A stretch of 64,000 nucleotides of DNA from G963675935 sp963675935 (GCA_963675935.2 OY780964.2:1364001-1428000), one strand, 5' to 3'; positions 45,101 through 55,069 are shown, counted from the stretch's first letter. Made by a program: numbers and translations. The notes: generated by a model from the sequence alone, not told the origin.

Positions 45101-46711
45101 AACATTGCCAAGAGCCAGTTCCTGGCCACCATGAGCCACGAAATCCGAACGCCTCTCAATGCGATCATTGGAATGACTGGCTTACTGCTGGATACTACGC
45201 TCAGCGACGAGCAACGCGACTGTTCGGAGACGATTCGCAATAGCAGCGATATTCTCTTGGCAATCATCAGCAACGTCCTCGATTTCTCCAAGATTGAGGC
45301 CGACCGCATGGAACTGGAGGACCAACCTTTCGACGTTATTCAATGCCTTGAAGACTCCTTGGACCTGATTCGGCCGAATGCAGCGGAAAAACGCCTCGAA
45401 GCGGCAAGCGAAGTCGATGGAGAATTGCCGCGCTGGTTCGTTGGAGATGTTACGCGGCTTCGGCAAATCCTTGTCAACTTGCTCACGAATGCTGTCAAAT
45501 TCACGGAAAAGGGTGAGGTTATCGTTTCGTTGTCTGGCACACAGGCCACAGAGAATCGCTATCAACTGCACTTTGCGGTCCGCGACACCGGCATCGGAAT
45601 TCCGGCAGATCGCCAAGAGCGACTGTTCCATTCTTTCACGCAACTTGACGCATCAACCACACGCCGGTTTGGTGGAACGGGCTTAGGCTTGGCCATCAGC
45701 AAGCGATTGAGTGAGTTGATGGGCGGGCAAATGTGGGTCGAGAGCACCGGAATCCCCGGCGAAGGCTCAACTTTCCACTTTACCATCCAGGTTGCTAAGG
45801 CTGAAGACCAGTTGCCACCGAGCGAACGAGAGACCGAAGACGCAACGTGTTTGGCCGGCAAGAGAGTCCTCATCGTTGATGACAATGTGGCCAGTCGCAA
45901 CATTCTCGTTAGCCAAACGAAGGGCTGGGCGATGCTGCCAATGGCCGTAAGCTCAGGCCCGGAAGCAATGTCCGTCCTTGAGCGGGGCGATCGCTTCGAT
46001 ACGGCGATACTGGACATGCACATGCCGGAAATGAGCGGCGTCGAACTGGCGGAAATCATCAAGAACACGCCGGCCATTCAGGCAATGCCTCTTATTCTGT
46101 TGTCTTCTGTTTCGCACCGCATGAGCGACGTTGAGACTTCATGGTTTGCGATTCAGTTGACGAAACCGGTTAAGGCATCACAATTGCGCACACTTCTCTG
46201 CAGGTTCCTTAGCGAAACGGCGGCACATGAAGACGCGACGCACAAGCAATCGCAAGAGACGCACGCGGTCGAGCCTCGCCGTCTGCGTATCCTTTTGGCC
46301 GAAGATAATCCAATCAACCAGAAGGTTGCTTCAATGATGTTGACGAAACTCGGCTACCGCGCCGATGTCGTTGCCAGCGGCCTCGAAGTGCTGCAATCGG
46401 TGCGGCAGATTCATTATGACGTAATTCTGATGGATTGCCAGATGCCTGAGATGGACGGATATGAAGCAACACGGCAAATTCGTCTGCGTGAGCACCAGCA
46501 GGGTTCGCCACGGGTACACATCATCGCCATGACCGCCCACGCCATGCAAGGCGACCGTCAGATGTGCCTCGACGCCGGCATGGATGACTATCTGAGCAAG
46601 CCGGTGCGAGCGACCGAACTACAGCACGCCCTGGAACACATTTACCCCAGGAGAATCGTGTTGGAGCAACCGACCGTAGCCGCCGAGGAGGCAAGTGCCA
46701 CGCCAACCTGA
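42200..46711 (+). CDS. Membrane-bound multi-PAS hybrid histidine kinase with two receivers
   Basis: From the ATG at 42200 the protein has 1503 residues. About seven membrane helices (1-220) and an extracytoplasmic sensor between a helix at about 233-253 and one at about 525-545 are followed by three PAS domains (about 560-930), HisKA (MSHEIRTPLNAIIG, His about 980), HATPase (GGTGLGLAISKR about 1158) and two receivers (TAILDMHMPEMSG about 1271; VILMDCQMPEMDG about 1411). No HPt is present, so a separate one is needed. It closely resembles the IS-split kinase at 47813-53639. The REC-PAS gene 53 bases behind is a possible partner. Confidence 0.92.
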   Translation: MKNTFIPLVIFLSIRVSGIIVAVLGAAALLGWAVGLPLLTTFGHHFIPMAPSTAVLFLLCGIAVGFHSRTPLSRRASWISMAVVSFGMLVALVLFVLGCMGVHTAIEHFGLGITGTVGVVPKGHMSPLTAFCFLLAGVSYLASHSRLTVKPWHTCVSLISAGALLAICFFCLLAYLYGMPLLYDGRLIPPAVNTLMAFVLLGLALELQAGRTWLSQLPSSHDPESHSLLFLISIALAMGVVAAAYIHYRNDEQYQIAQAEDRLGAIADMKVDELALWRKERLTDANNFYKNMAFSALVRRCFERPNDDLAQEELHSWIERLLMSGQYDRISIHNAASDKWTFYSGPMEPHSSETVRNVREVEQSGRLTFLDFYRNELSQKVHLRIVIPILDKRANGVAIGALMLRIDPTVYLYSSIQRWPTPSDTSELLLVRREGNEVIFLNELRFRKDAALKLGVPLDQTTIPAVNAVLGRTGSITGIDYRGYPVLAALRPVPKSNWYLVAKTDSEEVYAPLRERLWATLALVCAVLIAIGGVAGLAWRRQQVRFYRDQLKVAEALNESEQRFRVLVGNIKDVVYSMTPEGIFTYVSPNAQDVVGEPADDILGKSFEDYVYADDLPSFREALEQSHHTTSGIIVDFRSLRPDGTIHWYSSNGSAFRDNNGNVVGYMGAVRDVTAMKKAEETLRLTRFSVEHASDAMFWTTPDARIVDVNEAAYRSLGYQREELLQLSIPDIDPFYDAGKWEQHFQELRKYGWRTFETEHQTRDGVRFPVEIAASHIRFGNEECSCAFVRDITARKHAEDRLQESERFAHATLNALSSHLAILDEKGEIIAVNDAWRRFAVANPPVLGNVCEGVNYLSVCESTVGPDAEEAHNIALHIRNIIRGDEKDFSIEYPCHSPDAKRWFIAHVSRFPGEGHVRLIVEHQNITDRKLAEEDMRQSHEQLAKYTIALETANRELAKSTRQAECANIAKSQFLATMSHEIRTPLNAIIGMTGLLLDTTLSDEQRDCSETIRNSSDILLAIISNVLDFSKIEADRMELEDQPFDVIQCLEDSLDLIRPNAAEKRLEAASEVDGELPRWFVGDVTRLRQILVNLLTNAVKFTEKGEVIVSLSGTQATENRYQLHFAVRDTGIGIPADRQERLFHSFTQLDASTTRRFGGTGLGLAISKRLSELMGGQMWVESTGIPGEGSTFHFTIQVAKAEDQLPPSERETEDATCLAGKRVLIVDDNVASRNILVSQTKGWAMLPMAVSSGPEAMSVLERGDRFDTAILDMHMPEMSGVELAEIIKNTPAIQAMPLILLSSVSHRMSDVETSWFAIQLTKPVKASQLRTLLCRFLSETAAHEDATHKQSQETHAVEPRRLRILLAEDNPINQKVASMMLTKLGYRADVVASGLEVLQSVRQIHYDVILMDCQMPEMDGYEATRQIRLREHQQGSPRVHIIAMTAHAMQGDRQMCLDAGMDDYLSKPVRATELQHALEHIYPRRIVLEQPTVAAEEASATPT

Positions 46712-46764
46712 ACTCATGTTCTTGGCAGTCTTTTTGCAACCAGCCAGATTTGGAGGAGTGTTAT

Positions 46765-47460
46765 ATGAGTCATGCCAGAATCATGGTCGTTGAAGATGAG
46801 CCTGTCGCAGCCACCGTTCTGCAACGCACACTCTCGCGGTCAGGATACTCGGTCGCTGGTGTTGTAGCGACCGGTCAAGATGCTATTGACAGTACCGCCC
46901 GTGTCAAGCCAGATTTGGTTCTTATGGATATTCGCCTGAAGGGACCGATCGACGGCATAGAAGCTGCTATGCAAATCCGCACACGGTTCGGTATTCCCAT
47001 CATCTACCTCACAGCCTTTGCAGACGCGAGTAACTTGAAGCGTGCAATGGCGACGGGACCGGAAGGCTACCTTCTCAAGCCAGTCCGACAAGAAGAACTC
47101 GTCGCCAATGTCGAGATGGCCCTCTGTAAGTCCGAGTCGCATTCCCACCAGCAACGAGAACACGAGTTTAGCGACATATTGGATGCCCTGGACGAGGGCG
47201 TCATTGCGTTCGATTCCGAGGATCGTGTGCGAGTTATGAACCATCGCGCAGAGGCGGCCCTTGCTGTGCCTCGTGCAAAAGCGTGGAAGATGTCAGCGAG
47301 TGACATTATGAACCATCTCGTCCACGGATCGTCCATTGCTATCGCACGCGACATTCCCATCAAGGATAAAAATGGCAAGATAGTGGGCAGGGTGTTCGTG
47401 TTTCCGGTGCGAGACACTGCGGCTGCGGAACACATCGCGTGTGGTGTCTCAGGCGAATGA
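46765..47460 (+). CDS. Response regulator with C-terminal PAS domain
   Basis: The ATG at 46765, six bases after GGAGGAG, gives 231 residues. The receiver (MVVEDEPVAA, phospho-Asp in LVLMDIRLKGPIDG, ITLTAFAD-type switch, LLKPVRQEEL) is of the kind found with PAS/kinase outputs. Residues about 125-215 form a short PAS-like domain (FSDILDALDEGVIAFDSEDRVRVMNHRAE). There is no DNA-binding or enzymatic output domain, so it may act by protein contact. Confidence 0.9.
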   Translation: MSHARIMVVEDEPVAATVLQRTLSRSGYSVAGVVATGQDAIDSTARVKPDLVLMDIRLKGPIDGIEAAMQIRTRFGIPIIYLTAFADASNLKRAMATGPEGYLLKPVRQEELVANVEMALCKSESHSHQQREHEFSDILDALDEGVIAFDSEDRVRVMNHRAEAALAVPRAKAWKMSASDIMNHLVHGSSIAIARDIPIKDKNGKIVGRVFVFPVRDTAAAEHIACGVSGE

Positions 47461-47812
47461 AGCACTATTCAACAGGTGATTGTAGCGAGCTGTGCCTGCA
47501 CTGGTGTCTGCTTTGCCGATCTTAATGCAAATCCAGCCCCGCATAGCACAACGCATGAAATGATGGAGCCATTTGCTGTCAGTGGTGGAAAATATCGCCC
47601 TACCATCTTTCAGGCGTAGTGGTGCCGGCAACGTAGAGTTGTAGGAATAAGCTGATCCCGATTTTGCTGCGGGGCGATCCGGCATCGCTTTCCGCAGGAT
47701 GGCCTGACATGCCGTACAACGCTGCCACGCAGAAAAATGAATGGTGGTGAAATACTGCGTGCCGAATTGCAGCCTCGCAAAACCGGTTTCTGAAACCGAT
47801 AGGCAAGCCTAA
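47461..47812 (+). other. Leader region of the split kinase with a small structured element
   Basis: This 352-base gap has no credible gene. Its last 45 bases (about 47772-47812) read GCAAAACCGGTTTCTGAAACC, then GATAGGCAAGCCTAA just before the ATG: a stem CGGTTT/AAACCG with a short loop, then a small AGGC/GCCT stem. The order of GCAAA-CC, hairpin and GGCAAGCCTAA faintly recalls a GEMM (cyclic di-GMP) aptamer, but key consensus bases are not all there. No ribosome site is visible outside this structure. Confidence 0.3.
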
Positions 47813-49866
47813 ATGTCGTCGCTGTTTTCCGGGCAACAATTGGACTATGTTTTCTTCTTCTATGGTTTGGCCTTTTTGCTATTGGCGGCGATCTGTGCCG
47901 TCATGCACCAAACCTCGGTACGCCGTCTGCCCTGGGGTTGGCTTGGTCTGTTCGGGTTGTTGCACGGCATCAACGAATGGCTTGACATGGCGGCACTCAG
48001 CTTTCCGGACAACATTGTTTTCACGGTGGTGCGACTGCTGTTTATGGCGACATCTTTTGCGTGCCTCCTGGAGTTTGGACGGGCTGGATTGTCGGCATTG
48101 GGAGAGAAGGCGCTTGGCAGATGGATATATCTTCCACTCTTGGCTTGTGCTGCCTGCGGCGGCGGCTTTGATGGTGCATCGGGCCTGAATGCTGTAACGC
48201 GCTATGCGTTTGGCTTGATCGGCGGACTTTGGACAGCATGGACTCTGGTCTGCGATTCCAGACAAGAAGTGACGGTCCGCCGTCCATTGTTGGTCGCGGC
48301 CCTGGGTATGGCATGTTACGCGCTGGCCACGGGTTTCGTGGTGCCACAAACCTCTTTCTTTCCAGCATCTGTTGTCAATCAAGCATCCTTTCTTGCGTGG
48401 ACGGGCATTCCGATCCAGTTTGTGCGAGGCTGTCTGGCCATACTAATCACAGCGGCAATCTGGCAATACCAACAACGGCTATGCAAACAAGATGTCTTTG
48501 CGGAAATTGGGCGGGAGAGCAAAAGCCCCTATGGATTTCAGTTGGCTATCTCCATTCTAACGATTCTGGTGATCGGCAAGGTATTTGTCGAATGGGCGGG
48601 GTACTCGGCAGAGCAAACAGACCGATCCCACATTGTTATGATGGCTAGAACCGCAGCCGCTGGCGTGAATCCTGGGCGAGTTCTGAACCTGACGCCTGTG
48701 GCATCTAATGTGAATCATCCCGACTACATTCGTTTGTGTGAACAGCTTGCGCAAATGCGCGCCGTTGATGTAGAGATTCGCGGTCTGTACTTGATGCGAC
48801 AGCATGGTCAAGACTTTGTTTGTGTCGCAGCCTCCGCTACGGATGGGTATGTCGGCCATGTGGATATGAGTACCGCTCTGCGAGAACGATCCAAGGAACT
48901 GCGCAGCGTATTCACCACTTGCCAAGCACCACCCGTCGGCGAGTATCGCTACAAGTCCGGCAGCGTTCTTTGTGGATTCGCTCCAATTGTTGAACCAACT
49001 ACCGGCCAAACGGTTGCGGTTCTAGAAATCGACGTGGATGCCGTGAAATGGCACAGGAGCCAGTCTCGATACCGCTTGGTACTTATTGGAATGGTCCTGC
49101 TGACGGCCATCACAGCGATCGTCTTCTTTGTGGCTCGCCAACGAATATGGGAACGAGCGGAACGTCTGGCGATAAGCGAACACAGGCTTGCGGACGCGCA
49201 GCACACCGCTCAGATTGGCAGTTGGACATACGATTTGCAGACAAATCGTATCACTTGGTCCGAGGAGATGTTTCAGATTCATGGACGCGATCCGAAGCTC
49301 GGTGCGCCGTCATTCACGGCCACTCAGGACTTTTTTTCTCCCGGTGAATGGGCAAAACTTCAAGAGGCACTTGATAATGCTATTCACACCGGCACTGGAT
49401 GTGAACTGGAATTCAGCATCACGCGCCCGGATGGAGATGTACGGCAGATAATTGCCAAAGCACGGGCGAAACGCGGGGCCAACGGCGATGTTCTTCAACT
49501 GGTTGGAACTACGCAGGACATCACCGATCGCAAGCGGGCGGCGTCCGCCCTGCGGGTCAGCCAAACGAAATATGAAACCCTCTACGATTCGTCTGCCGAC
49601 GCCATCATGTTGCTGACACCCGAAGAGGGGTTTATCAGTGGAAACCCCGCTACGATGGCGCTGTTCCGATTCCGCGACGAGCAAGACTTCACTTCCCACA
49701 CTCCAGTGAGTCTTTCTCCTGAGTACCAACCAGATGGCGTTCCATCGTCAACAAAGGCCCAAGAGATGATGGCCATCGCCATACAAAAAGGTTCCCATTT
49801 CTTCGAGTGGAAACATAGGCGAACGGATGGCAGCGAGTTTCCCGCGACAGTATTATTGACCAGGAT

Positions 49867-51200
49867 CAGTAGTTCCAAATTTGGCTATGTGTGGCGATGT
49901 GCCGTAAGTCGTTCGTAGGTATCACGATCGAGTCCGAGGGTTTTGCTGGCGCCGAGGGCCTGCTGAACGATCTGTGTGATCCACAGCAACATCTCTTGGA
50001 AACGAAGCAATTCGAGAAAGAGTTGCGGTTCATCGGTGAATTTTCCCTTGGCGAATCGAAAATGAATCCACACCCACACATTGCGAAGCACCAGGGCAAT
50101 GCCCACGAACAGCAGACGCAGCCCTGGATCGCGCGTACACGTTTTGATCTTCGCCTCGTGCATTTGGCGGTAGCTCGTTTCGATGCCGAAACGCTTGCGA
50201 TAGGTCTCCCGTATCTCGTCGGGCGTTCGCCGCACCTTCGACACCACGTAGAGAAGCCGCTTGCGACGCCGACGACCGGTCTCCTCGTGGGTGCAATACT
50301 TGCTGGCGACGCAAATGTTCACGGTCACGCTGGTTTTCGGTTTTGCTTTCGTTTGACCCGAGGTAATCGTCTCTCGATAGTAACCGTTTTTCTTCTTCAA
50401 CAGCGCTCGCAAACCGTGCGGCGGAGTCTTTGTATCCTTGGGCTTTCGGCCTCGCACGGCGGCCGGAATGATGAATCCACGACCGGCGCGAAGAAGATAC
50501 GCAAGCACTTCCACGCTGAAAAACCCCTTGTCCAGCAGCAAAAATCGGATTTTTACGCCTCGGCGACGAACAATCGCCAACAATCGCTGAAGCACCTCTT
50601 TCATCGAGTCGCCATATTCGACGTGCGTGAGCGCCAGGGTATAGCGATACCCTTTGTGGAGAACTACCGCCGTGGCGTAGGCGTGGAAATGGGTGGTGCC
50701 CGACTTCGGTTCGCCCCGAAAGATTTCCTTCTTGTCCAGCGCCGGCTGTCCGTGATAAGGGATCAGCGTCAGGTCGATCGCCGCCATGCGCGACTTGCGT
50801 CGCAACGCCTTGGGCACATGCGTCACCAAGGCAAGATTCAAACGGCGTTCGAGTTCGACGATTTCCGGCAATGTTGCCGCCAAGGCGTTGCGAATCGTCT
50901 GATCCGACGGGGCGTCGGCCAGATCGCGGCAGGCGGCAAACACGGAAACAACCCGTGCGGCGGCAATCAGGAGAATCTGGAGAAGTGTGGAAGTCGAACA
51001 TTTGTAACCCTGATACTCAAGGCGAAGCGCCGTCCCCAGCCAGTCCTCGGCATAGGCATGGACCTCAGCCTTGGTGATGATATACTCCGTTTGTGGACGC
51101 ATGGGTTTCCTCCTGTGTGAACCTGGATGTTTAGGCCCAAGTTCTTTACTGGAGGAACCTTGCGTTCACCTATACCGCTTTCTGAAATTTGGAACTACTG
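49867..51200 (-). mobile_element. DDE insertion sequence, IS4-superfamily (ISH3-like), 1,334 bp
   Basis: Perfect 16-bp inverted repeats CAGTAGTTCCAAATTT (49867-49882) and its complement (51185-51200) bound the element. Direct 5-bp target copies AGGAT lie at 49862-49866 and 51201-51205. The single transposase gene fills most of it. Perfect ends, an intact gene and an intact duplication point to a recent insertion into the kinase gene. Confidence 0.95.
49885..51102 (-). CDS. DDE transposase (IS4 superfamily, ISH3-like)
   Basis: The 405-residue protein has first Asp in AAIDLTLIPYHG (about 129), second in RFLLLDKGFFS (about 197), and the Y-x2-R-x3-E motif in YRKRFGIETSYRQMHEAK (about 317), the IS4-superfamily triad. 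The 5-bp target duplication and short repeats fit the ISH3 branch better than classical IS4, but this is a judgement by eye. The gene is complete. Confidence 0.9.
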   Translation of the reverse strand: MRPQTEYIITKAEVHAYAEDWLGTALRLEYQGYKCSTSTLLQILLIAAARVVSVFAACRDLADAPSDQTIRNALAATLPEIVELERRLNLALVTHVPKALRRKSRMAAIDLTLIPYHGQPALDKKEIFRGEPKSGTTHFHAYATAVVLHKGYRYTLALTHVEYGDSMKEVLQRLLAIVRRRGVKIRFLLLDKGFFSVEVLAYLLRAGRGFIIPAAVRGRKPKDTKTPPHGLRALLKKKNGYYRETITSGQTKAKPKTSVTVNICVASKYCTHEETGRRRRKRLLYVVSKVRRTPDEIRETYRKRFGIETSYRQMHEAKIKTCTRDPGLRLLFVGIALVLRNVWVWIHFRFAKGKFTDEPQLFLELLRFQEMLLWITQIVQQALGASKTLGLDRDTYERLTAHRHT

Positions 51201-53661
51201 AGGATGGAGCTTGACGGCAAGGCGGTTCTGCAGGCGACGGTTCGAGACATTACTGAGCAGAAACGGGCAGACGAGTTGTTGCGTGCAAGTGAGGAACGCT
51301 TTCGCACTATATTTGAGGAAGCGCCGCTTGGCGTGGCCCTTGTTGACTCATTCACAGGGCGCATTTATGAGGTCAATCAGCGGTTCGCGGAAATTGTCGG
51401 ACGAACAAGGGAGGAAATTGGCTCAATCGACTGGATGAGCATCACGCATCCTGATGATATTCAAGAAGACCTGGATAATATGGCTCTTTTGAATGCGGGA
51501 AGAATTCCTGGCTTCAATATGAACAAGCGGTATCGCCGTCCCGATGGTTCTTATGTTTGGGTTAGCTTGACCGCTGCCCCGATAACGGTCGAAGACAGAA
51601 ACCACCCGCGACACTTGGCTATGGTCGAGGACATCACCAAGCGAAAGCAGATGGAGGAGGAGATTCGCGACGCCCGAGATCGCGCACAAAGCGAAAACGC
51701 CAAGCTATCGGCCATGATTTCCGGCATGGACGAAGGCGTCGTCTTCGCCGATGCGAACAATCTCGTGGTTGAAGTAAACGACTGCATGTGTCGCTTCATG
51801 GATGCTCGGCGAAACAACATTCTCGGAAAACACATCGAGGATTTCCACAAGGGAAAAGCACTTGAGAGCGTTTTACACCACATCAATGAATTCCGCAACA
51901 ATGTCGATTCCGGGCCATTTGTCCTGCAACGCCCGCTTGGCAGCGCCGATGTCATCTTGCGAATGCAGCCGATCTACCGAGATGGAAGGTATGACGGCGT
52001 GCTGTTGAACGTAATTGATGTAACAGAACTTGTGAAGGCCCGTCGTGATGCCGAAACGGCCAACACGGCCAAAAGTGCATTCTTGGCTGCCATGAGCCAC
52101 GAGATTCGCACCCCGTTGAATGCAATCATCGGAATGACGGGGCTATTGCTCGACACCAATCAGGACGCCGAACAGCGGGATTGCTCCGAGACGATTCGAG
52201 CCAGCGGTGAGATGCTCTTGGTGCTAATCAACGACATTCTCGACTTCTCCAAGATTGAAGCCGGAAGAATGGAGTTGGAAAACCAACCGTTCAACGTAAC
52301 GCGGTGCATTGATGAAGCCTTGGACTTGGTGAGTTCCAAGGCGTCGGAAAAGGGACTCGAAACAGCGTGCCAGATTGAAGGTGATTTGCCATGCTGGTTT
52401 ATTGGAGATGTCACGCGAGTACGTCAAATCCTCGTCAATCTCTTGACCAATTCAGTCAAGTTCACCGATAAGGGCGAAGTCGTCGTGTCGCTTTCCGGTT
52501 GGCAACGCAATGAGGGGCAATATGAGCTTCACTTTGCGGTTCGAGACACCGGCCTGGGTATTCCCGTTGATCGCCAAGACCGGCTGTTTCGGTCTTTCAG
52601 TCAGGTCGATACTTCCATCAGCCGGCGGTATGGCGGAACCGGCTTGGGGCTGGCCATCAGCAAACGACTGAGCGAAATGATGGGCGGACGAATGTGGGTC
52701 GAGAGCAACGGGGTTCCTGGCGAAGGAGCCACTTTTCATTTCACAATTATTGCCGCAAAATCCCCTAACCAGGAATTGCCGGATGAGCGAAAACTGCGAG
52801 ACTTGGCGACTCTCGTCGGTAAGACAATACTGATCGTCGATGACAACAAGACCAGCCGCGACATATTTACTGCACAAACGAAACGCTGGGCAATGTCTCC
52901 AGCCGCCGTATCCACTGGTGCGGAAGCCCTGGAGCTTATTCAACAGGGCAGCCTCTTTGACGTGGCGATCCTCGACATGCAGATGCCCGAAATGGATGGC
53001 ATAATGCTTGCAGCGAATATCAAAGACATTGCCGCCGCTCAGGCGATGCCGCTCATTCTGGCTTCATCGGTGTGTCAACGCATGAACGACAGCGAAATTG
53101 CCCTTTTTGCAGCCAGGCTGACCAAGCCGATCAAGACCTCCCAGTTATGTGAGGTGCTGTGCGCTGTGACTACCCAAGGCACCCTTGGGGCAGAAGAAAC
53201 AACGGATAGGCCGGCGAAGGATAGTCTCGGTTCCGCTGTGGCCCCGCATCATTTGCGCGTACTTCTGGCAGAAGACAATCCGATCAACCAAAAGGTCGCC
53301 CTGAAGATGCTGGCGAAGTTGGGCTATCGCGGCGACGCAGTTGCCAATGGACTCGAAGTGTTGCAAGCTCTCAAACAACTTCCTTACGACGTGATCTTCA
53401 TGGACTGCCAAATGCCGGAAATGGACGGGTTCGAGGCCACCCGAAAAATTCGTATGCAGGAACAGGAAGAAGGCCGTCCCCCGATTCACATCATCGCCAT
53501 GACGGCCCACGCCATGCAGGGCGACCGCGAACGATGTCTTGACGCCGGCATGGATGACTATCTCGGCAAACCCGTGCGAATGCCGGAACTACAACAGGCT
53601 TTGGAACGAGTCCGAATCGCGGAAGCTGCTCCAGTTTAGATGTCTGCCGTGGATCGCCTTG

Positions 53662-54177
53662 TTACCCACCGCCATTCAGTCGAGCTATTCCATTCCCAAA
53701 TTCTCGCTCCAACCATTCATTTGGAGCGTCGCCCAAGGCGTTGAGCAGCGGGAAGCCATTCTGCCAATCATCAATCACGCTGATGAATGCGGTATTTTTC
53801 AAGCATGTTCGGCGAATGAAGGACTTCTTGAACGGAACGCCAGCATAGGCAACCCCAGGTTGAGGCCAGGTAATGTCGATAGCATTGCCGGTTCCGTCCG
53901 TGACCCAGCCGTGAACAACCATCAGGGAACCACTGTGGGCGAGAGCGAATCCTTCGCAGTACGTCAGCAAATCTCGGTCGTGCGAGAGAAGTTGGGCATT
54001 CTTGTGACACTCCTGTTCCGTTCCCTGTCCAATGCCCTCCGGCACTTTACACGGTTCGTACCACCAGCCATGCTGAAGGACAAACTCCATAGGAGAACGT
54101 TTCTGAGCTTTCTTTGCCGCCTCCGTCCGTGGGAAGTTGAGCAGCATGCTGTACAATTCCTGCTGATGGTCCGTCAT
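53662..54177 (-). CDS. Hypothetical protein
   Basis: From an ATG at 54177 the protein has 171 residues (MTDHQQELYSMLLNFPR...). The middle reads EFVLQHGWWYEPCKVPEGIGQGTEQECHKNAQLL and SLMVVHGWVTDGTGNAIDITWPQPGVAYAGVPF, with a conserved look (Cys, His, Trp) that recalls small proteins of unknown function predicted to have a papain-like or transglutaminase-like fold. An extended start to 54363 is possible but reads poorly. It converges with the kinase gene, 22 bases apart. It may be part of foreign DNA next to ssrA. Confidence 0.65.
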   Translation of the reverse strand: MTDHQQELYSMLLNFPRTEAAKKAQKRSPMEFVLQHGWWYEPCKVPEGIGQGTEQECHKNAQLLSHDRDLLTYCEGFALAHSGSLMVVHGWVTDGTGNAIDITWPQPGVAYAGVPFKKSFIRRTCLKNTAFISVIDDWQNGFPLLNALGDAPNEWLEREFGNGIARLNGGG

Positions 54178-54378
54178 CGTTGCGCGGTCCCCAGTCCTTT
54201 GATACGTGACCCATTGAAAGCATAGTACTGCATCCAGAGTCCACGTCGATACCATCCCTGATCGCCCGGCTCGATGGAGTCCGGCATGGCCTTCCAGGGT
54301 TTCGAGAGGAATTGCGGCCTGTCGATTCTTGAACGCCCGTTGGAAAAGGTGGGGCAACGCCACAGGGGGGGGTAATTT

Positions 54379-54573
54379 CTAGCTGCCAGGAGTATTTGGA
54401 CGACTCCGGGCCTTCTCATCTTCCAAGCGGACGATGGCCAGAATGCTTCGCTTGGCCTCCATGCCGAGATGGGGCCAAGCGAGCATTACAAGCTGCAAAG
54501 AGGGGTCATTTCCGGGCTGAAAAAGCGACGCTAAATGCGGCGCTGTTGCGGCGCAAAAAGCGACGCCATCCAT
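54379..54573 (-). pseudogene. Remnant of a small integrase-associated protein
   Basis: The 64-residue frame (MDGVAFCAATAPHLASLF...LQLVMLAWPHLGMEAKRSILAIVRLEDEKA) ends with an A-W-P-x-L-x3-A-K-x-x-I-L-A-I/M-V pattern. I associate this pattern with short proteins or tails next to tyrosine recombinases in planctomycetes. It lies about 100 bases past the 3' end of ssrA, a classic integration site. No integrase gene remains here. The region 54178-54378 between it and the next gene holds only partial frames (a W/Y-rich one at about 54180-54300). Confidence 0.35.
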
Positions 54574-54677
54574 TCCCGCCCGGTTTTTGTCATTCTCGTC
54601 AGTGTTTTCGGAATCCTTTTGCTGGTAAGCGTTTAGGATACTTTCTGTGACATCTGACTTTTCTGCATACCCCCCAA

Positions 54678-55040
54678 AGGTGGAGGCGGCGGGAATCGAA
54701 CCCGCGTCCCGCGACATCTCCATGCAAGCATCTACGTGTGTAGTCGGATCATTTAAGCCTTCGCCACCGAAACCCCCAACCGACGAGGTGAAACGGCAGC
54801 TAGCCGGCAGCGGTTTTTAATCCCGGGCGTGGCCGACGGCGACCTGGGACGATCTGGAATTGTGGCCGGCAGTCGGACCTCTCCAGCGAAGGCCCTCAGC
54901 CGGGGCAACCTATCTCTAGGCGGCCATTGCGAGATTAGACTCGGCAATTAAGTTTTTTGGTCTGCTTTTTACGTGGCCTGCTGACCAACCACGACACGCC
55001 ACCGGCACTTCAATTGCCCGGTCGAATCCAGTTCGCCCCC
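54678..55040 (-). ncRNA. ssrA: tmRNA
   Basis: The 5' end GGGGGCGAACTGGATTCGAC (55040 downward) and the 3' tRNA-like end with GCGGGTTCGATTCCCGC pair through GGGGGCG/CGCCTCC (one G-U). The 3' terminus reads ACCT, so CCA is not encoded in full. The tag frame (54945-54916) encodes AESNLAMAA then TAG. It is a one-piece tmRNA of about 363 bases. A protein frame over this stretch is an artefact. The tag ends in AMAA rather than the usual ALAA. Confidence 0.95.
54916..54945 (-). other. tmRNA proteolysis-tag reading frame
   Basis: Nine codons, A-E-S-N-L-A-M-A-A, followed by TAG. The resume codon is placed at GCC after AACTTAATT by analogy with other tmRNAs; it could be shifted by a codon. Confidence 0.8.
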
Positions 55041-55069
55041 AAAATCCATCGACGAACCGATTACTCCCG

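Larger units (their letters stand above)
47813..53639 (+). pseudogene. Membrane-bound hybrid histidine kinase split by an insertion sequence
   Basis: Joining 47813-49866 to 51206-53639 (one copy of the AGGAT duplication removed) restores one frame of 1495 residues. Order: about seven helices (1-220), extracytoplasmic sensor, helix at about 420-445, several PAS domains, HisKA (MSHEIRTPLNAIIG), HATPase (GGTGLGLAISKR) and two receivers (ILDMQMPEMDG; IFMDCQMPEMDG). The insertion falls in a PAS domain, between VLLTR and MELDGKAV. The left piece would end in element-encoded SSKFGYVWRCAVSRS. The right piece (from ATG 51204) could still make a soluble PAS-kinase-REC-REC protein if translated. It is a close paralogue of the kinase at 42200. 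Confidence 0.9.

Noticed and set aside
49891..51120. A 409-residue plus-strand frame through the DDE transposase
   Set aside because: It is antisense to an intact transposase with the catalytic triad.
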